36,075 bases of DNA from an uncultured bacterium (GTDB taxonomy: Bacteria; Bacteroidota; Bacteroidia; Chitinophagales; CAIODY01). Below are positions 8,128 to 16,623 of this stretch, piece by piece. Location: contig CAIODY010000006.1 of assembly GCA_903857255.1 (NCBI GenBank), forward strand, positions 1-36,075, read 5' to 3'. A program made the translations under genes and the position numbers. Position 1 is the stretch's first letter. Each line of letters starts with the position of its first letter. The notes below the pieces were generated by a model. It worked only from the letters and a program-made list of their open reading frames with translations, was not told where the DNA came from and did no database searches.

Positions 8128-9528
8128 ATGAAAATATCTTTCCACGGTGCTGCACATTGCGTTACAGGGAGTAAACATTTAATTACTTTAAAAAACAACA
8201 AAAAAATATTGCTCGATTGCGGCATGTTTCAAGGCGGCGGTGGCGATACCGAAGTATTGAATCGTACTTGGGGTTTCAACCCCGAAGAAGTAGATGTATT
8301 AATACTTTCGCATGCTCACATCGACCATTCGGGGTTAATTCCGAAGTTGGTAAAAGATGGTTTTCGGGGCAAAATATTTTGCACACCAGCTACTTTAGAT
8401 TTAACAGAAATTTTGTTGTACGATTCAGCTTACATTCAAGAAAGCGATATCAGATTTGTGAATAAAAAAAGAGCGGAGCAAAAATTAGAATTGTACAAAC
8501 CATTGTATTCGGCTGAAGATGTGAAAAAATGTTTGTCGCTTTTTAAAGCAGTTGATTACGAACAGATTTTTGAACCATTAGAACATGTGAAAGCGCATTT
8601 CACTGATGTGGGGCATATTGTTGGCAGTGCAGCGGTTCATTTAGATATTGAAGAGAATGGTAAAAACAGGCGGATTACTTTTTCAGGCGACATTGGCAGA
8701 TATAATGGTGCTATTTTAAATTCGCCTAAAACATTCCGCCAAGCTGATATTATCATTTGTGAATCAACTTATGGTGATAAGCTGCATGATGATAAAGAAC
8801 TGACCTCACAACAATTGCTCGATGCTATTTCCTACACCTGTTTGAAGAAGAAAGGCAATTTAATTATTCCAGCATTTAGTGTGGGCAGAACGCAGGAAAT
8901 TTTATTTGCTTTAAATCAATTGGAGTTGAATGGCAGGTTGCCACAATTAGATTATTATGTGGATAGTCCACTTTCAGCCGAGGCAACGATGGTGTTGAAA
9001 AAACATAAAGAATGTTTCAATCCGCATTTGCAAAAAATCATGTTGGCTGATAACGACCCATTCGATTTTCCGGGTTTAGAATTCATCATTGATAAAACCA
9101 ATTCGCAACAATTAAACGACCGCAAAGATGCGATGGTGATTATTTCAGCATCGGGTATGGCTGATGCTGGAAGAGTGAAACATCACATTGCACACAATAT
9201 TACGGATGCAAAAAACACCATTTTAATCGTTGGTTATTGCGAACCTAATTCGTTGGGTGGAAAGCTAATGAGAGGCGATAAAAAAGTGAGGATTTATGGG
9301 GATGAATATCCTGTAGTGGCTGATGTGGAGGTAATTCGTTCGTTCAGTGCTCATGGCGATTATGAAGATATTTCACAGTTTTTAGCTTGTCAGGATATAA
9401 AAGCGGTGGAGAAATTTTTTGTGGTGCATGGCGAATACGAAACACAGCAACACTTTCAAACCCGATTATTAAAGAAAGGTTTTGCTGAAGTGATTGTGCC
9501 ACAAATGCATCAGGAAGTTTTTGTGTAG
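8128..9528 (+). CDS. Beta-CASP metallo-beta-lactamase (CPSF/Ysh1-like)
   Basis: 466 residues from the ATG at 8128. A TTG seven codons upstream (8107) is open but adds only a non-conserved tail, so I prefer the ATG that begins MKISFHGAAHCVTGS. The zinc motif HAHIDH is at residues 62-67, and further metal ligands are expected in the VGHIVGSAAVHLD and FSGDIG segments. A beta-CASP insertion and a C-terminal RNA-specificity motif (SFSAHGDYED) complete the architecture. The family comprises RNA endonucleases/exonucleases related to eukaryotic CPSF-73, so a role in RNA processing is inferred. TACATTTG at 8102-8109 fits the TAnnTTTG -7 box but would leave a leader of only about 12 nt. Confidence 0.88.
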   Translation: MKISFHGAAHCVTGSKHLITLKNNKKILLDCGMFQGGGGDTEVLNRTWGFNPEEVDVLILSHAHIDHSGLIPKLVKDGFRGKIFCTPATLDLTEILLYDSAYIQESDIRFVNKKRAEQKLELYKPLYSAEDVKKCLSLFKAVDYEQIFEPLEHVKAHFTDVGHIVGSAAVHLDIEENGKNRRITFSGDIGRYNGAILNSPKTFRQADIIICESTYGDKLHDDKELTSQQLLDAISYTCLKKKGNLIIPAFSVGRTQEILFALNQLELNGRLPQLDYYVDSPLSAEATMVLKKHKECFNPHLQKIMLADNDPFDFPGLEFIIDKTNSQQLNDRKDAMVIISASGMADAGRVKHHIAHNITDAKNTILIVGYCEPNSLGGKLMRGDKKVRIYGDEYPVVADVEVIRSFSAHGDYEDISQFLACQDIKAVEKFFVVHGEYETQQHFQTRLLKKGFAEVIVPQMHQEVFV

Positions 9529-9601
9529 AAGTTATATGCTTCTCTCACAAAGATGCAAAGTATTAAAAGTTATTATTGGAGTACAAACTCTGACAACGGC
9601 T

Positions 9602-9887
9602 GAAAGGAATCATACCTGTAATAGGTTACGGATGTAATTCCTTGAAAGGAATCACACCTGTAATAGGTTACGGATGTAATTCCTTGGAAGGAATCATACC
9701 TGTAATAGTTTACGGATGCAATTCCTTGAAAGGAATCATACCTGTAATAGTTTACGGATGCAATTCCTTGGAAGGAATCATACCTGTAATAGGTTACGGA
9801 TGCAATTCCTTGAAAGGAATCATACCTGTAATAGGTTACGGATGCAATCCCTTGGAAGGTATCGTGCTTGTAAGGTTTTATAAATGA
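9602..9887. repeat. Seven 42-bp tandem repeats
   Basis: Units start at 9602, 9644, 9686, 9728, 9770, 9812 and 9854, exactly 42 bp apart; the last is degenerate. Each has GGAAT near its start and ATTCC near its end, so the junctions form hairpins (ATTCC, six-base loop TTGAAA or TTGGAA, GGAAT). An inner ACCT/AGGT pair is kept in some units only. Units differ at a few fixed positions: TGT or TGC, GGTTAC or GTTTAC, and AAA alternating with GAA. There are no spacers, so it is not a CRISPR. Since 42 is divisible by three, a frame stays open through it, but no family resemblance or credible start was found. Confidence 0.92.
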
Positions 9888-10019
9888 CAGTCAATTAAAA
9901 TTATCATTCAAAAAGCCTCCGCTCATCATCATTTGTACCCAAGCATAAGCGCAGGAATCGAGGATGCAAGGGGAATTTTAAAACAAGCAATCTGCAATGA
10001 AGTTTTTTTGAAAGTTTGT

Positions 10020-10047
10020 TTTGTTACAGCAAATAATATTACATTTG
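10020..10047 (+). promoter_or_regulatory. Bacteroidota-type promoter of the T9SS gene
   Basis: TTTG at 10020-10023 and TACATTTG at 10040-10047 are separated by 16 nt, close to the TTG/TTTG -33 and TAnnTTTG -7 pattern of primary-sigma promoters in this phylum. Transcription would start near 10054, 20 nt before the preferred ATG at 10074. Confidence 0.6.
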
Positions 10048-10073
10048 TTTCACCACAAAAATACTTTACCTGC

Positions 10074-13000
10074 ATGAAAGTAAAATTCCTATTGCTGCTA
10101 TTGCTTTTGCTGGGCTTTACAAAGTTGAGCTTTAGCCAAACTACTGTACAGGATAGGTGGCTGTTGAAGGATTTGGCAGATAGAGAAATTGGATTTGTAA
10201 CGTTCTATTATTCGTGGACTTGGGGGGATGGTGGGGCAACAAGTAATGTTAATCCAATAAATATTATTGCTACGCATTCAGGCGATTATTTAACATTATC
10301 TAACGCAATAGAAGAAGATTTAGATGAAAGCGGAATGTATTGGTCAGCCGATGAAAATCTAATTAATTATTTGGCTAAATATGATTCAATTGGCAATATG
10401 TATTGGCACTTGGATTTGATTACAAACTCTGGTTATGACCAAGGGAATAACACTTCTTATCGCAATGGCAAACCCTATTTTCCAAATTTGCTTTTTGAAA
10501 ACTTAGTAGGAAATTATGTTGTTGTTGGGACTATCAGAGATACTTCCAGCCCTCAAAGACCTGATTCTACTTGTTTTGTTACCGTGTCCTCATCAGGTAC
10601 ATTATTAAGTCGAAAAACTTTGCATGACCAATACAATATTTTACTCGATTATGGCAATGGTTATATCATTGGAAAATATACCAACAGCACTGATTATACC
10701 CTGATAAAAACCAATTATAATTTCGATTCGCTGGGTAAGAAAAATTTAGCTGGCAGTTTTATTCAGAAAGCAAAAAGAATAAACAATAATTACTTTTATG
10801 CCACAGGCACAAGTGCATCAGCAGAGCCGCTTTTTCTCACGTTCGATTCCAGCCTTAACTTAATTAACAATGTAGCAGTTCACGATACTTCTTTTCAATT
10901 TAGTCAAGGTAAGGATATTGATTTCAATAAAATTGATTCTTCATTTTTCATGATAACAAATGGAGAAATTATTCATCTGGATGCAAATGGAAATTTTATT
11001 AAAAAAGGATTAGCTGGATTTAAGAATTCTGGATTGACAGATGTTATTGTCACTAATCAAAATAATGTTTTGGTGGCTGGCTTGGATAGCTTGAATCAAA
11101 TGCACACTTCTATTATTGATACTTCATGTCAACCCCAATTTAATTCAGCAGTTAATCATGGTACATTTTATAAAATTTGTAAGAATCCAATCAATCATCA
11201 ATTTGGTGTATTGAGTTTTGAAAATTATTCTGTCCCAATTAGCCCATATTTTTTTGATTGTCCTCCATTTTCTTTCAATTGTCCAGAAGTAATTATTTTA
11301 AATGATAGTTGTAAAATTAATAAAAAAAACATCCCCTATTCTTTTAGCATTAGTGACACTTTGATTTGTGCTGGAACAAGCTACACGGGATTTATCAGAC
11401 CATTGTTTGGAGCTCCAACAGTTGATGTCATGGACGCTTGGGATGACAGTTATTTAACAACCAACTTTGGTAATTTAGAGTTCAAACAAAATTATGAATC
11501 TTCAACTGATACTACATTTACATTAACTGATATTTTGAACGCATCAGGTGTTTACCACATTTCCATATCCATTAATAACACCTACATTCCGAATCTTTTT
11601 ACTTACCGAATTATACAACAACCCAGCTTAAACATTCTTCATTCTCCAAAAAATTATTTGTGTTTAAATGATAGCTTGACCATTCTTACAAGTCCTTATC
11701 CAAACATCATTTCTAATCACTGGTCAAATGGTTCAACAGATTCTGTTATCATCATTCATAACACAAACACTTCTGCTAACCTTTTTAATTATAAATTGAG
11801 TGATACCATAACTGACCATCATGGCTGTAAAAGTATTGACTCTTTCAATGTAGTTTTGTATAACATTCAAAAACCACCCAAACCTACAATCACTCCATTT
11901 GCTGATTCTGTAATTTTGTGCGAAGGGTCATCTGAAACACTTACCAGTTCATCAGCTTATTCTTATAAATGGTATAAGAATGGTTATTACGATGAATATT
12001 ATTCACATAATTCCTGGCATTACGGCAATCAAATAACTGATACTATTTTTAGTAGTGGTAATTATTATGTGCAAATCAGGCAAACAGCAAATGGTTGCCC
12101 TTCTGATTTTTCAGATACCCTTCATTTTACTTTCATTCCTAAACTTAATTTAACGAAAAAAACATCGGCTGGCTTAATTCTTTGCGACAGTGCTACTTCA
12201 ATTCTATCGGTAAAAGAATTTCCGAATAATTACCCCAATCATTGGAACACGGGTTCAACTGACACTTTTGTTGTTGCCAATCAATCGTACTTATACATTG
12301 ATACAGTGTTTGATAGCATTGGTTGTGCCACTACTTTTAGCTTTAATGTCATTCATAGCATTACACCATCAATTCCTCATTTAATTGCCTCACCTTATGA
12401 TACGGTTTGTTATGGTAATTCTTTATTCATTTCAAATACCAATAGCTTCGATTCAACTTATTATTCATGGTATGGCAACGGTTATGTTTATCAGTATCGT
12501 CCAAATTACTTAAATGTTTATAACGTTAATTCCCAAAATTATTCCTACGCATTAGCCTACGCATCTAATCATGGCTGTAAATCAGCTGTTAGTGATACTA
12601 TGTTCTTTTACTTTATATTACCATTGCCAATCCAAATCATTAGTCTTGGTTCAAATCAATACACTTCCAATTATAAGTCGAACTTTATGTGGAAGTGTGA
12701 AGATACAAATTGGGGGGTTATTTATTCGAGTAGTTCAGATACAATTTCAATCGTACCCAACACTTGGGTACTCTACTTAACTGCTTCTGACTCAAATGGT
12801 TGTTCGAGTTCAACCTCAAATTATGTAAGTTTCGTAACTGGAATTACAAACTTAAATACACCAACCCTAAATGATTTTAATATTGTTCCTAACCCCTGCC
12901 ACAATTGTCAACTTGTATTGAACAACGAAAATTATGCGCTTCAAAACAAGTTTCAGGTAACTGATATATTGGGTAAAACAGTGGCTGTTCAATTCAATAA

Positions 13001-13103
13001 AACTGCCAATGGTTATGAAATTGTTTTTCCAACCAATGCTGATGGTGTATTTTTTATCAGGAATTTAGAAACAGGCATGGTGAAGAAATTAATTAGAGAA
13101 TAA
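10074..13103 (+). CDS. Large secreted protein with T9SS sorting domain
   Basis: 1009 residues from the ATG at 10074, which places a classical signal peptide (MKVKF, a run of leucines, cleavage after LSFSQ) at the N-terminus. A TTG 47 codons upstream is open but lies before the putative promoter and gives no signal. The first part (to about residue 400) resembles a beta-propeller-like region with recurring 'D...N...V' strands. The middle has Ig-like segments with CEGSSETL and YKWYKNG patterns. The last about 75 residues form a type A T9SS sorting domain (NIVPNPC, GKTV, GVFFIRN, KKLIRE). It is therefore probably exported and anchored or released at the cell surface. The binding target is unknown; it may be an adhesin. 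Its end overlaps aroQ by 11 bp, convergently. Confidence 0.88.
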   Translation: MKVKFLLLLLLLLGFTKLSFSQTTVQDRWLLKDLADREIGFVTFYYSWTWGDGGATSNVNPINIIATHSGDYLTLSNAIEEDLDESGMYWSADENLINYLAKYDSIGNMYWHLDLITNSGYDQGNNTSYRNGKPYFPNLLFENLVGNYVVVGTIRDTSSPQRPDSTCFVTVSSSGTLLSRKTLHDQYNILLDYGNGYIIGKYTNSTDYTLIKTNYNFDSLGKKNLAGSFIQKAKRINNNYFYATGTSASAEPLFLTFDSSLNLINNVAVHDTSFQFSQGKDIDFNKIDSSFFMITNGEIIHLDANGNFIKKGLAGFKNSGLTDVIVTNQNNVLVAGLDSLNQMHTSIIDTSCQPQFNSAVNHGTFYKICKNPINHQFGVLSFENYSVPISPYFFDCPPFSFNCPEVIILNDSCKINKKNIPYSFSISDTLICAGTSYTGFIRPLFGAPTVDVMDAWDDSYLTTNFGNLEFKQNYESSTDTTFTLTDILNASGVYHISISINNTYIPNLFTYRIIQQPSLNILHSPKNYLCLNDSLTILTSPYPNIISNHWSNGSTDSVIIIHNTNTSANLFNYKLSDTITDHHGCKSIDSFNVVLYNIQKPPKPTITPFADSVILCEGSSETLTSSSAYSYKWYKNGYYDEYYSHNSWHYGNQITDTIFSSGNYYVQIRQTANGCPSDFSDTLHFTFIPKLNLTKKTSAGLILCDSATSILSVKEFPNNYPNHWNTGSTDTFVVANQSYLYIDTVFDSIGCATTFSFNVIHSITPSIPHLIASPYDTVCYGNSLFISNTNSFDSTYYSWYGNGYVYQYRPNYLNVYNVNSQNYSYALAYASNHGCKSAVSDTMFFYFILPLPIQIISLGSNQYTSNYKSNFMWKCEDTNWGVIYSSSSDTISIVPNTWVLYLTASDSNGCSSSTSNYVSFVTGITNLNTPTLNDFNIVPNPCHNCQLVLNNENYALQNKFQVTDILGKTVAVQFNKTANGYEIVFPTNADGVFFIRNLETGMVKKLIRE

Positions 13104-13551
13104 CGATAGTTGACTTTTTAAAAATAAAATCATCACACAAACATTCAACGGCTAATTGATAGCCTGCAATGCCCAGCCCAACAATTGCTCCAACACATTT
13201 TTCGCCCACTACATCATGCTCACGATATTTTTCACGATTATAAATGTTAGAAATATGCACCACAATGGAAGGTATTTTTATTGAAGCTACTGCATCAGCA
13301 ATAGCGATAGAAGTATGCGAAAATCCACCAGCATTAATAATCACAGCCTGTGCTTTTTCATTAGCTTGATGTAAGCAGTCAATAATTTCCGATTCATCAT
13401 TCGATTGAAAAAATGAAAAATCAATAGCTGTGAATTTATTTTTCAAATGCTGATGAAGTTCATCCAATGTAGTATTGCCATATATTTCAGGCTCACGAGT
13501 GCCTAACAGATTTAAGTTGGCACCCTGAATCACAAAAATTTTAGTCGCCAT
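13093..13551 (-). CDS. aroQ: Type II 3-dehydroquinate dehydratase
   Basis: 152-residue dodecameric-type dehydroquinase that converts 3-dehydroquinate to 3-dehydroshikimate in the shikimate pathway. The signature GANLNLLGTREPEIYG carries the catalytic arginine and tyrosine. The NAGGFSHTS segment replaces the more usual NPGAYTHTS but keeps the catalytic histidine. HISN and NREKYR contribute to the substrate site. Length is normal for the family. The 3' end overlaps the convergent T9SS gene by 11 bp. There are no other shikimate genes nearby. The start is an ATG at 13551. Confidence 0.97.
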   Translation of the reverse strand: MATKIFVIQGANLNLLGTREPEIYGNTTLDELHQHLKNKFTAIDFSFFQSNDESEIIDCLHQANEKAQAVIINAGGFSHTSIAIADAVASIKIPSIVVHISNIYNREKYREHDVVGEKCVGAIVGLGIAGYQLAVECLCDDFIFKKSTIVIL

Positions 13552-13657
13552 TTTTGTTTATTAATTTTCATTCAAAGTAAATAAACCTTCGGCTATTGAA
13601 AATTAATTTTTTAGTCAGTTTTCTTTTCTTAGATTTGAAAACAAATTCAAAAGGGTT

Positions 13658-14551
13658 TTGAAAAAATATTTTCACTTTTTCTTGTTCGCATTTTTATTCA
13701 TAGCCTGCAAAAAAACAAGCACCGAAACTTTGCACGAAAATCATGTGATTTTGGGCAATCAAATCCCTAATTATAGCGGTGTTTCAACTATTCAAGTGAA
13801 TGCCTATGTCAATCGGGTGTATGTTGATTTATTGGGCAGAGAAGCTGATTCGATGGAATTAGTGAAAGCTGTCAACCTCATTAAAAACGGCAATTACAAT
13901 AATAAATCTCGTGATTCGATGATTTCGTTAGCGATGAATAATGCACAGTTTTATCCGCAATTTTTCATTAAAACATCTGCTGTTATTTTAAACTCAACTA
14001 GCAAATTAGATATTCTCGGGCAAATCAATCAGGATGTTTATGTGCAGCAATTAAGCCTGCAAATGCATGATACCATTACTTATAATGCTTTAGTGGTGGA
14101 ATTAGATGGGCTGAATAAATTGTACAATGTTGATTCGATGTATCACTTAAAACAAATTGACATCAATGAATTTTATCGCCGGTTTATTTACAATTATTTC
14201 TACGACCAAATCAACATGGGTACACAAAATTTTGTGAAAGCCTGCTTTGAAAACTTGTTTCATCGCAACGCCAGTGTGAATGAAGAAAGCAACAGCGAAA
14301 GCATGGTGAATGGTTTTGGCTCTTATACTTTGTTTTTACAAACAGGCAATTGCAAAGGCGATTTTGCCAACATTGTTACACATAGCACCGAGTTTTATCA
14401 GGGATTGATTGTAACTGCCTATCAGAATTATTTGTTGCGTAAGCCTACTGACAATGAAATCAACAGCATGGTTACATCGCTTTCGCAAAACAAAGATTAT
14501 TTGGCTGTGGTAAAATCAATCATGAAAACGAGTGAATATGCAGGGTTTTAA
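13658..14551 (+). CDS. Hypothetical lipoprotein with VYVDLLGRE motif
   Basis: 297-residue predicted lipoprotein: MKKYFHFFLFAFLFIAC gives a lipobox with Cys17, and the TTG start at 13658 places the signal exactly. TAGATTTG at 13630-13637 is a plausible -7 box, giving a leader of about 14 nt. The motif VNRVYVDLLGREAD (about residues 51-64) recalls the 'R.Y.DLLGR.P' segment of DUF1549/DUF4214-type proteins, and the C-terminal part repeats the idea (YQNYLLRKPTDNE). The next gene has related segments, suggesting a small paralogous pair. I do not recognise the function. It is probably anchored in an envelope membrane. Confidence 0.7.
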   Translation: MKKYFHFFLFAFLFIACKKTSTETLHENHVILGNQIPNYSGVSTIQVNAYVNRVYVDLLGREADSMELVKAVNLIKNGNYNNKSRDSMISLAMNNAQFYPQFFIKTSAVILNSTSKLDILGQINQDVYVQQLSLQMHDTITYNALVVELDGLNKLYNVDSMYHLKQIDINEFYRRFIYNYFYDQINMGTQNFVKACFENLFHRNASVNEESNSESMVNGFGSYTLFLQTGNCKGDFANIVTHSTEFYQGLIVTAYQNYLLRKPTDNEINSMVTSLSQNKDYLAVVKSIMKTSEYAGF

Positions 14552-14580
14552 GAGTGAATGGTCAATAGTAAATAGAAATT

Positions 14581-14607
14581 CTTTGCGCCTTGGCGTGATA
14601 AATAAAA
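14581..14607. repeat. Dispersed CTTTGCGCC-type spacer repeat, copy 1
   Basis: A spacer sequence beginning CTTTGCGCCTTGGCGTGAT and followed by an A-rich run, immediately before the second lipoprotein gene. Related words occur at 15183-15209, 15689-15737 and, inverted, at 9542-9563. Such 'CTTTGTG/CTTAGTG' words are scattered in spacers of this phylum. Confidence 0.6.
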
Positions 14608-14616
14608 ACGAAAAAG

Positions 14617-15120
14617 ATGAAAAAAATATTTCTGCTGCTTTTAGTTATCAGCAGTTTAACAGCTTGTAAAAAAACAGTCATTCAAAATCATGTGTATGAC
14701 AATGTGATTTATGATGTAGGCAAAACTGCGGTTTATCAATCTGCAGCACAAAAAACAAGGCAGAAAACCACTACCCAATTCATCTCGATTCTTTATTCTG
14801 ATTTGTTTCAAAGTGCCATCCCGAATAATCAACTGAATGATTTATCTATTTTATATTTAGCCAATGGCGATAAAAATATGATAACCGAAATGTTGGTGAG
14901 CAATTATATGAATACCACAGGTGTCAAACTGCCCTCCAATACTGATATGAGAGCCGATGTAGATAAATTCATCAACAACACCTACATCCATTTTTATTTG
15001 CGCTACCCAACTTCTTACGAACTTTATTATTTGAAAAATATGATTCAAAATGATGCCAATATCACACCCGAACTGGTGTATAGTTCATTTGTATTAAGCG
15101 ATGAATATTGGTTCTATTAA
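14617..15120 (+). CDS. Hypothetical lipoprotein, paralogue of the preceding gene
   Basis: 167 residues with lipobox LTAC (Cys17) after MKKIFLLLLVISS. The ATG at 14617 fits. Segments QFISILYSDLFQSAIPNNQL and YIHFYLRYPTSYELYYL resemble the two motif regions of the upstream gene. The C-terminus, LSDEYWFY, aligns in position with TSEYAGF there. No enzymatic motif is visible. The two genes lie 65 bp apart and are probably co-expressed; the spacer holds a CTTTGCGCCTTGGCG word repeat. The function is unknown. Confidence 0.7.
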   Translation: MKKIFLLLLVISSLTACKKTVIQNHVYDNVIYDVGKTAVYQSAAQKTRQKTTTQFISILYSDLFQSAIPNNQLNDLSILYLANGDKNMITEMLVSNYMNTTGVKLPSNTDMRADVDKFINNTYIHFYLRYPTSYELYYLKNMIQNDANITPELVYSSFVLSDEYWFY

Positions 15121-15182
15121 CAGTCATTATTCAATAGTCATAAGTAAATACAAATAAGCCTCGAATGCACGAATAAAAAACA

Positions 15183-15209
15183 TTAGTGCCTTTGTGAGTA
15201 AAAAAAATT
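15183..15209. repeat. Dispersed spacer repeat, copy 2
   Basis: TTAGTGCCTTTGTGAG followed by an A-rich run, just before the DUF1569 gene. It is preceded by a TCAATAGTCATAAGTAAATA segment (15131-15150) resembling GTCAATAGTAAATAG in the previous gap (14561-14575). Confidence 0.55.
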
Positions 15210-15222
15210 AAACAACCAAATC

Positions 15223-15678
15223 ATGAAAAATCTATTTGAAAAAGAAACCTTCGACGAAATTGCGTTGCGCCTCAATCAAATCAATTCCAATGCCGACCGC
15301 AAATGGGGTAAAATGACCGTAGCACAAATGTTAGCGCATGCCGCCACACCATTAGAATATGCTTTGGGTGATAAAAAAGGAAAGCAGTCCATTATGGGAA
15401 TGTTATTCAAACCATTTGCAAAAAATGTTTTTTTTGAAGAAAAACCTTACAAACAAAATTTGCCTACCGCACCCGAATTTAAAATAAGCGAAGCCGACCA
15501 AAAACAATTCGATGCCGAAAAAACAAAACTTACTGATTTATTAAATCGCTTTCATCAAACGGGGAAACATGTAGCTGGCAATCATCAACATTTGTTTCTC
15601 GGAAAAATAACTGCTGATGAATGGGCAAGAACGATGTATAAACATTTAGACCATCATTTTCGCCAATTCGGGGTGTAG
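15223..15678 (+). CDS. DUF1569 (DinB-like) protein
   Basis: 151-residue soluble protein of the DUF1569 family in the DinB/YfiT four-helix superfamily. The RKWGKMTVAQMLAHAA segment (about residues 27-42) and the C-terminal MYKHLDHHFRQFG segment supply the histidines that form a metal site in the superfamily. DinB-like proteins act as metal-dependent thiol transferases or remain unassigned, so no reaction is claimed. The ATG at 15223 follows an A-rich leader. It is flanked by the lipoprotein pair and a permease, with spacers of about 70-100 bp holding repeated words. The length is normal. Confidence 0.85.
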   Translation: MKNLFEKETFDEIALRLNQINSNADRKWGKMTVAQMLAHAATPLEYALGDKKGKQSIMGMLFKPFAKNVFFEEKPYKQNLPTAPEFKISEADQKQFDAEKTKLTDLLNRFHQTGKHVAGNHQHLFLGKITADEWARTMYKHLDHHFRQFGV

Positions 15679-15688
15679 AACAACTTCG

Positions 15689-15737
15689 TTTCTTTGCATC
15701 TTAGCTTGATAAAAAAACTTAGTGTTCTTAGTGAGCA
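15689..15737. repeat. Dispersed spacer repeat, copy 3
   Basis: TTTCTTTGCATCTTAGCTTG, an A-run, then CTTAGTGTTCTTAGTGAG: two related words in one gap, just before the EamA permease gene. Its first part is the same word type as the inverted copy at 9542-9563. Confidence 0.55.
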
Positions 15738-15751
15738 ACCCAAAATAACCT

Positions 15752-16621
15752 ATGCTGTTCCTTTTCTTATCCATTATCACCTCTACCTTATTAGTTATCA
15801 TTTTAAAACTGTTTAATCGGTTTGGTGTAGATACTTTTCAGGCAATTGTAGTGAATTATTGGGTTTGCACTTTTACAGGCGGCATCATCGAAAACTATTT
15901 CACCATCCAGCATATTCACGATGCTACATCACATCAGTGGTTATTACCAGCCATTATTTTAGGAGCATTCTTCATTGGCTTATTCAATTTAATGGGTTGG
16001 ACAGCACAAAAAATCGGGCTTACTGCTGTTTCGGTAGCAGGCAAACTTTCGTTAGTCATTCCAGTTTCAATCGCTTTTATTTTTTTTCACGAACCATTTT
16101 CTTGTACAAAAATTATTGCCATCATCTTAGCATTGGTGGCGGTGTTGATGGTTACCTATCAAAAAGCAGACAAGCAGCATCGTATTTCAATTTGGTATTT
16201 CATCTTACCCATTGTATTGTTTTTAGGCAGCGGATTTAATGATAGTTTGGTGAATCAGGTGCAAAAAACGATGTTGCCCGATAATGAAAAAGCACCTTTT
16301 GTGATTTGGATATTTCAAATTGCAGCATTGATAGGTTCTGCGCTATTAATCATTTTATCGTTGATGAAGAAAAAAACATGGCAATGGAAAAATGTTCTGG
16401 CAGGTGTGTGCTTGGGCATTCCAAATTATTTCAGCATGTATTATCTCATCAAAGCCTTAGCTGATAGCGGTTGGCAAAGCACCGAAGTATTTCCCATCAA
16501 TAATGTTGCTGTTGTGATATGCTCGGCAGTAATAGGCGTATTTTTATTTAAAGAAAAATTATCGCGGCTTCAAATAGGCGGCATAATAATAGCTTGCACT
16601 TCCATCTTCCTATTGATGTAA
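15752..16621 (+). CDS. EamA/DMT-family permease
   Basis: 289-residue integral membrane protein with about ten hydrophobic helices in two halves, as in the drug/metabolite transporter superfamily. The first half ends around residue 130 near ALVAVLMVTYQKADK; the second ends with FLFKEKLSRLQIGGIIIACTS, a typical DMT closing motif. The HEPFSCTKI segment marks the same place in the first half. Substrate cannot be predicted. The ATG at 15752 directly begins the first helix. The gene is convergent with the lipoprotein gene, only 2 bp apart. Confidence 0.82.
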   Translation: MLFLFLSIITSTLLVIILKLFNRFGVDTFQAIVVNYWVCTFTGGIIENYFTIQHIHDATSHQWLLPAIILGAFFIGLFNLMGWTAQKIGLTAVSVAGKLSLVIPVSIAFIFFHEPFSCTKIIAIILALVAVLMVTYQKADKQHRISIWYFILPIVLFLGSGFNDSLVNQVQKTMLPDNEKAPFVIWIFQIAALIGSALLIILSLMKKKTWQWKNVLAGVCLGIPNYFSMYYLIKALADSGWQSTEVFPINNVAVVICSAVIGVFLFKEKLSRLQIGGIIIACTSIFLLM

Positions 16622-16623
16622 GG

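Noticed and set aside
9642-9887. 81-aa open frame through the 42-bp repeats
   Set aside because: The frame is open only because the period is a multiple of three; there is no upstream start signal, no family match and the start codon is inside the array. Kept as a DNA repeat.
9602-9887. CRISPR array
   Set aside because: Copies abut with no unique spacers and differ internally, and no cas gene is near.
10074-10076. Longer form of the T9SS gene from a TTG at 9933
   Set aside because: The longer form puts 47 residues before the signal peptide and would start upstream of the promoter boxes at 10020-10047.
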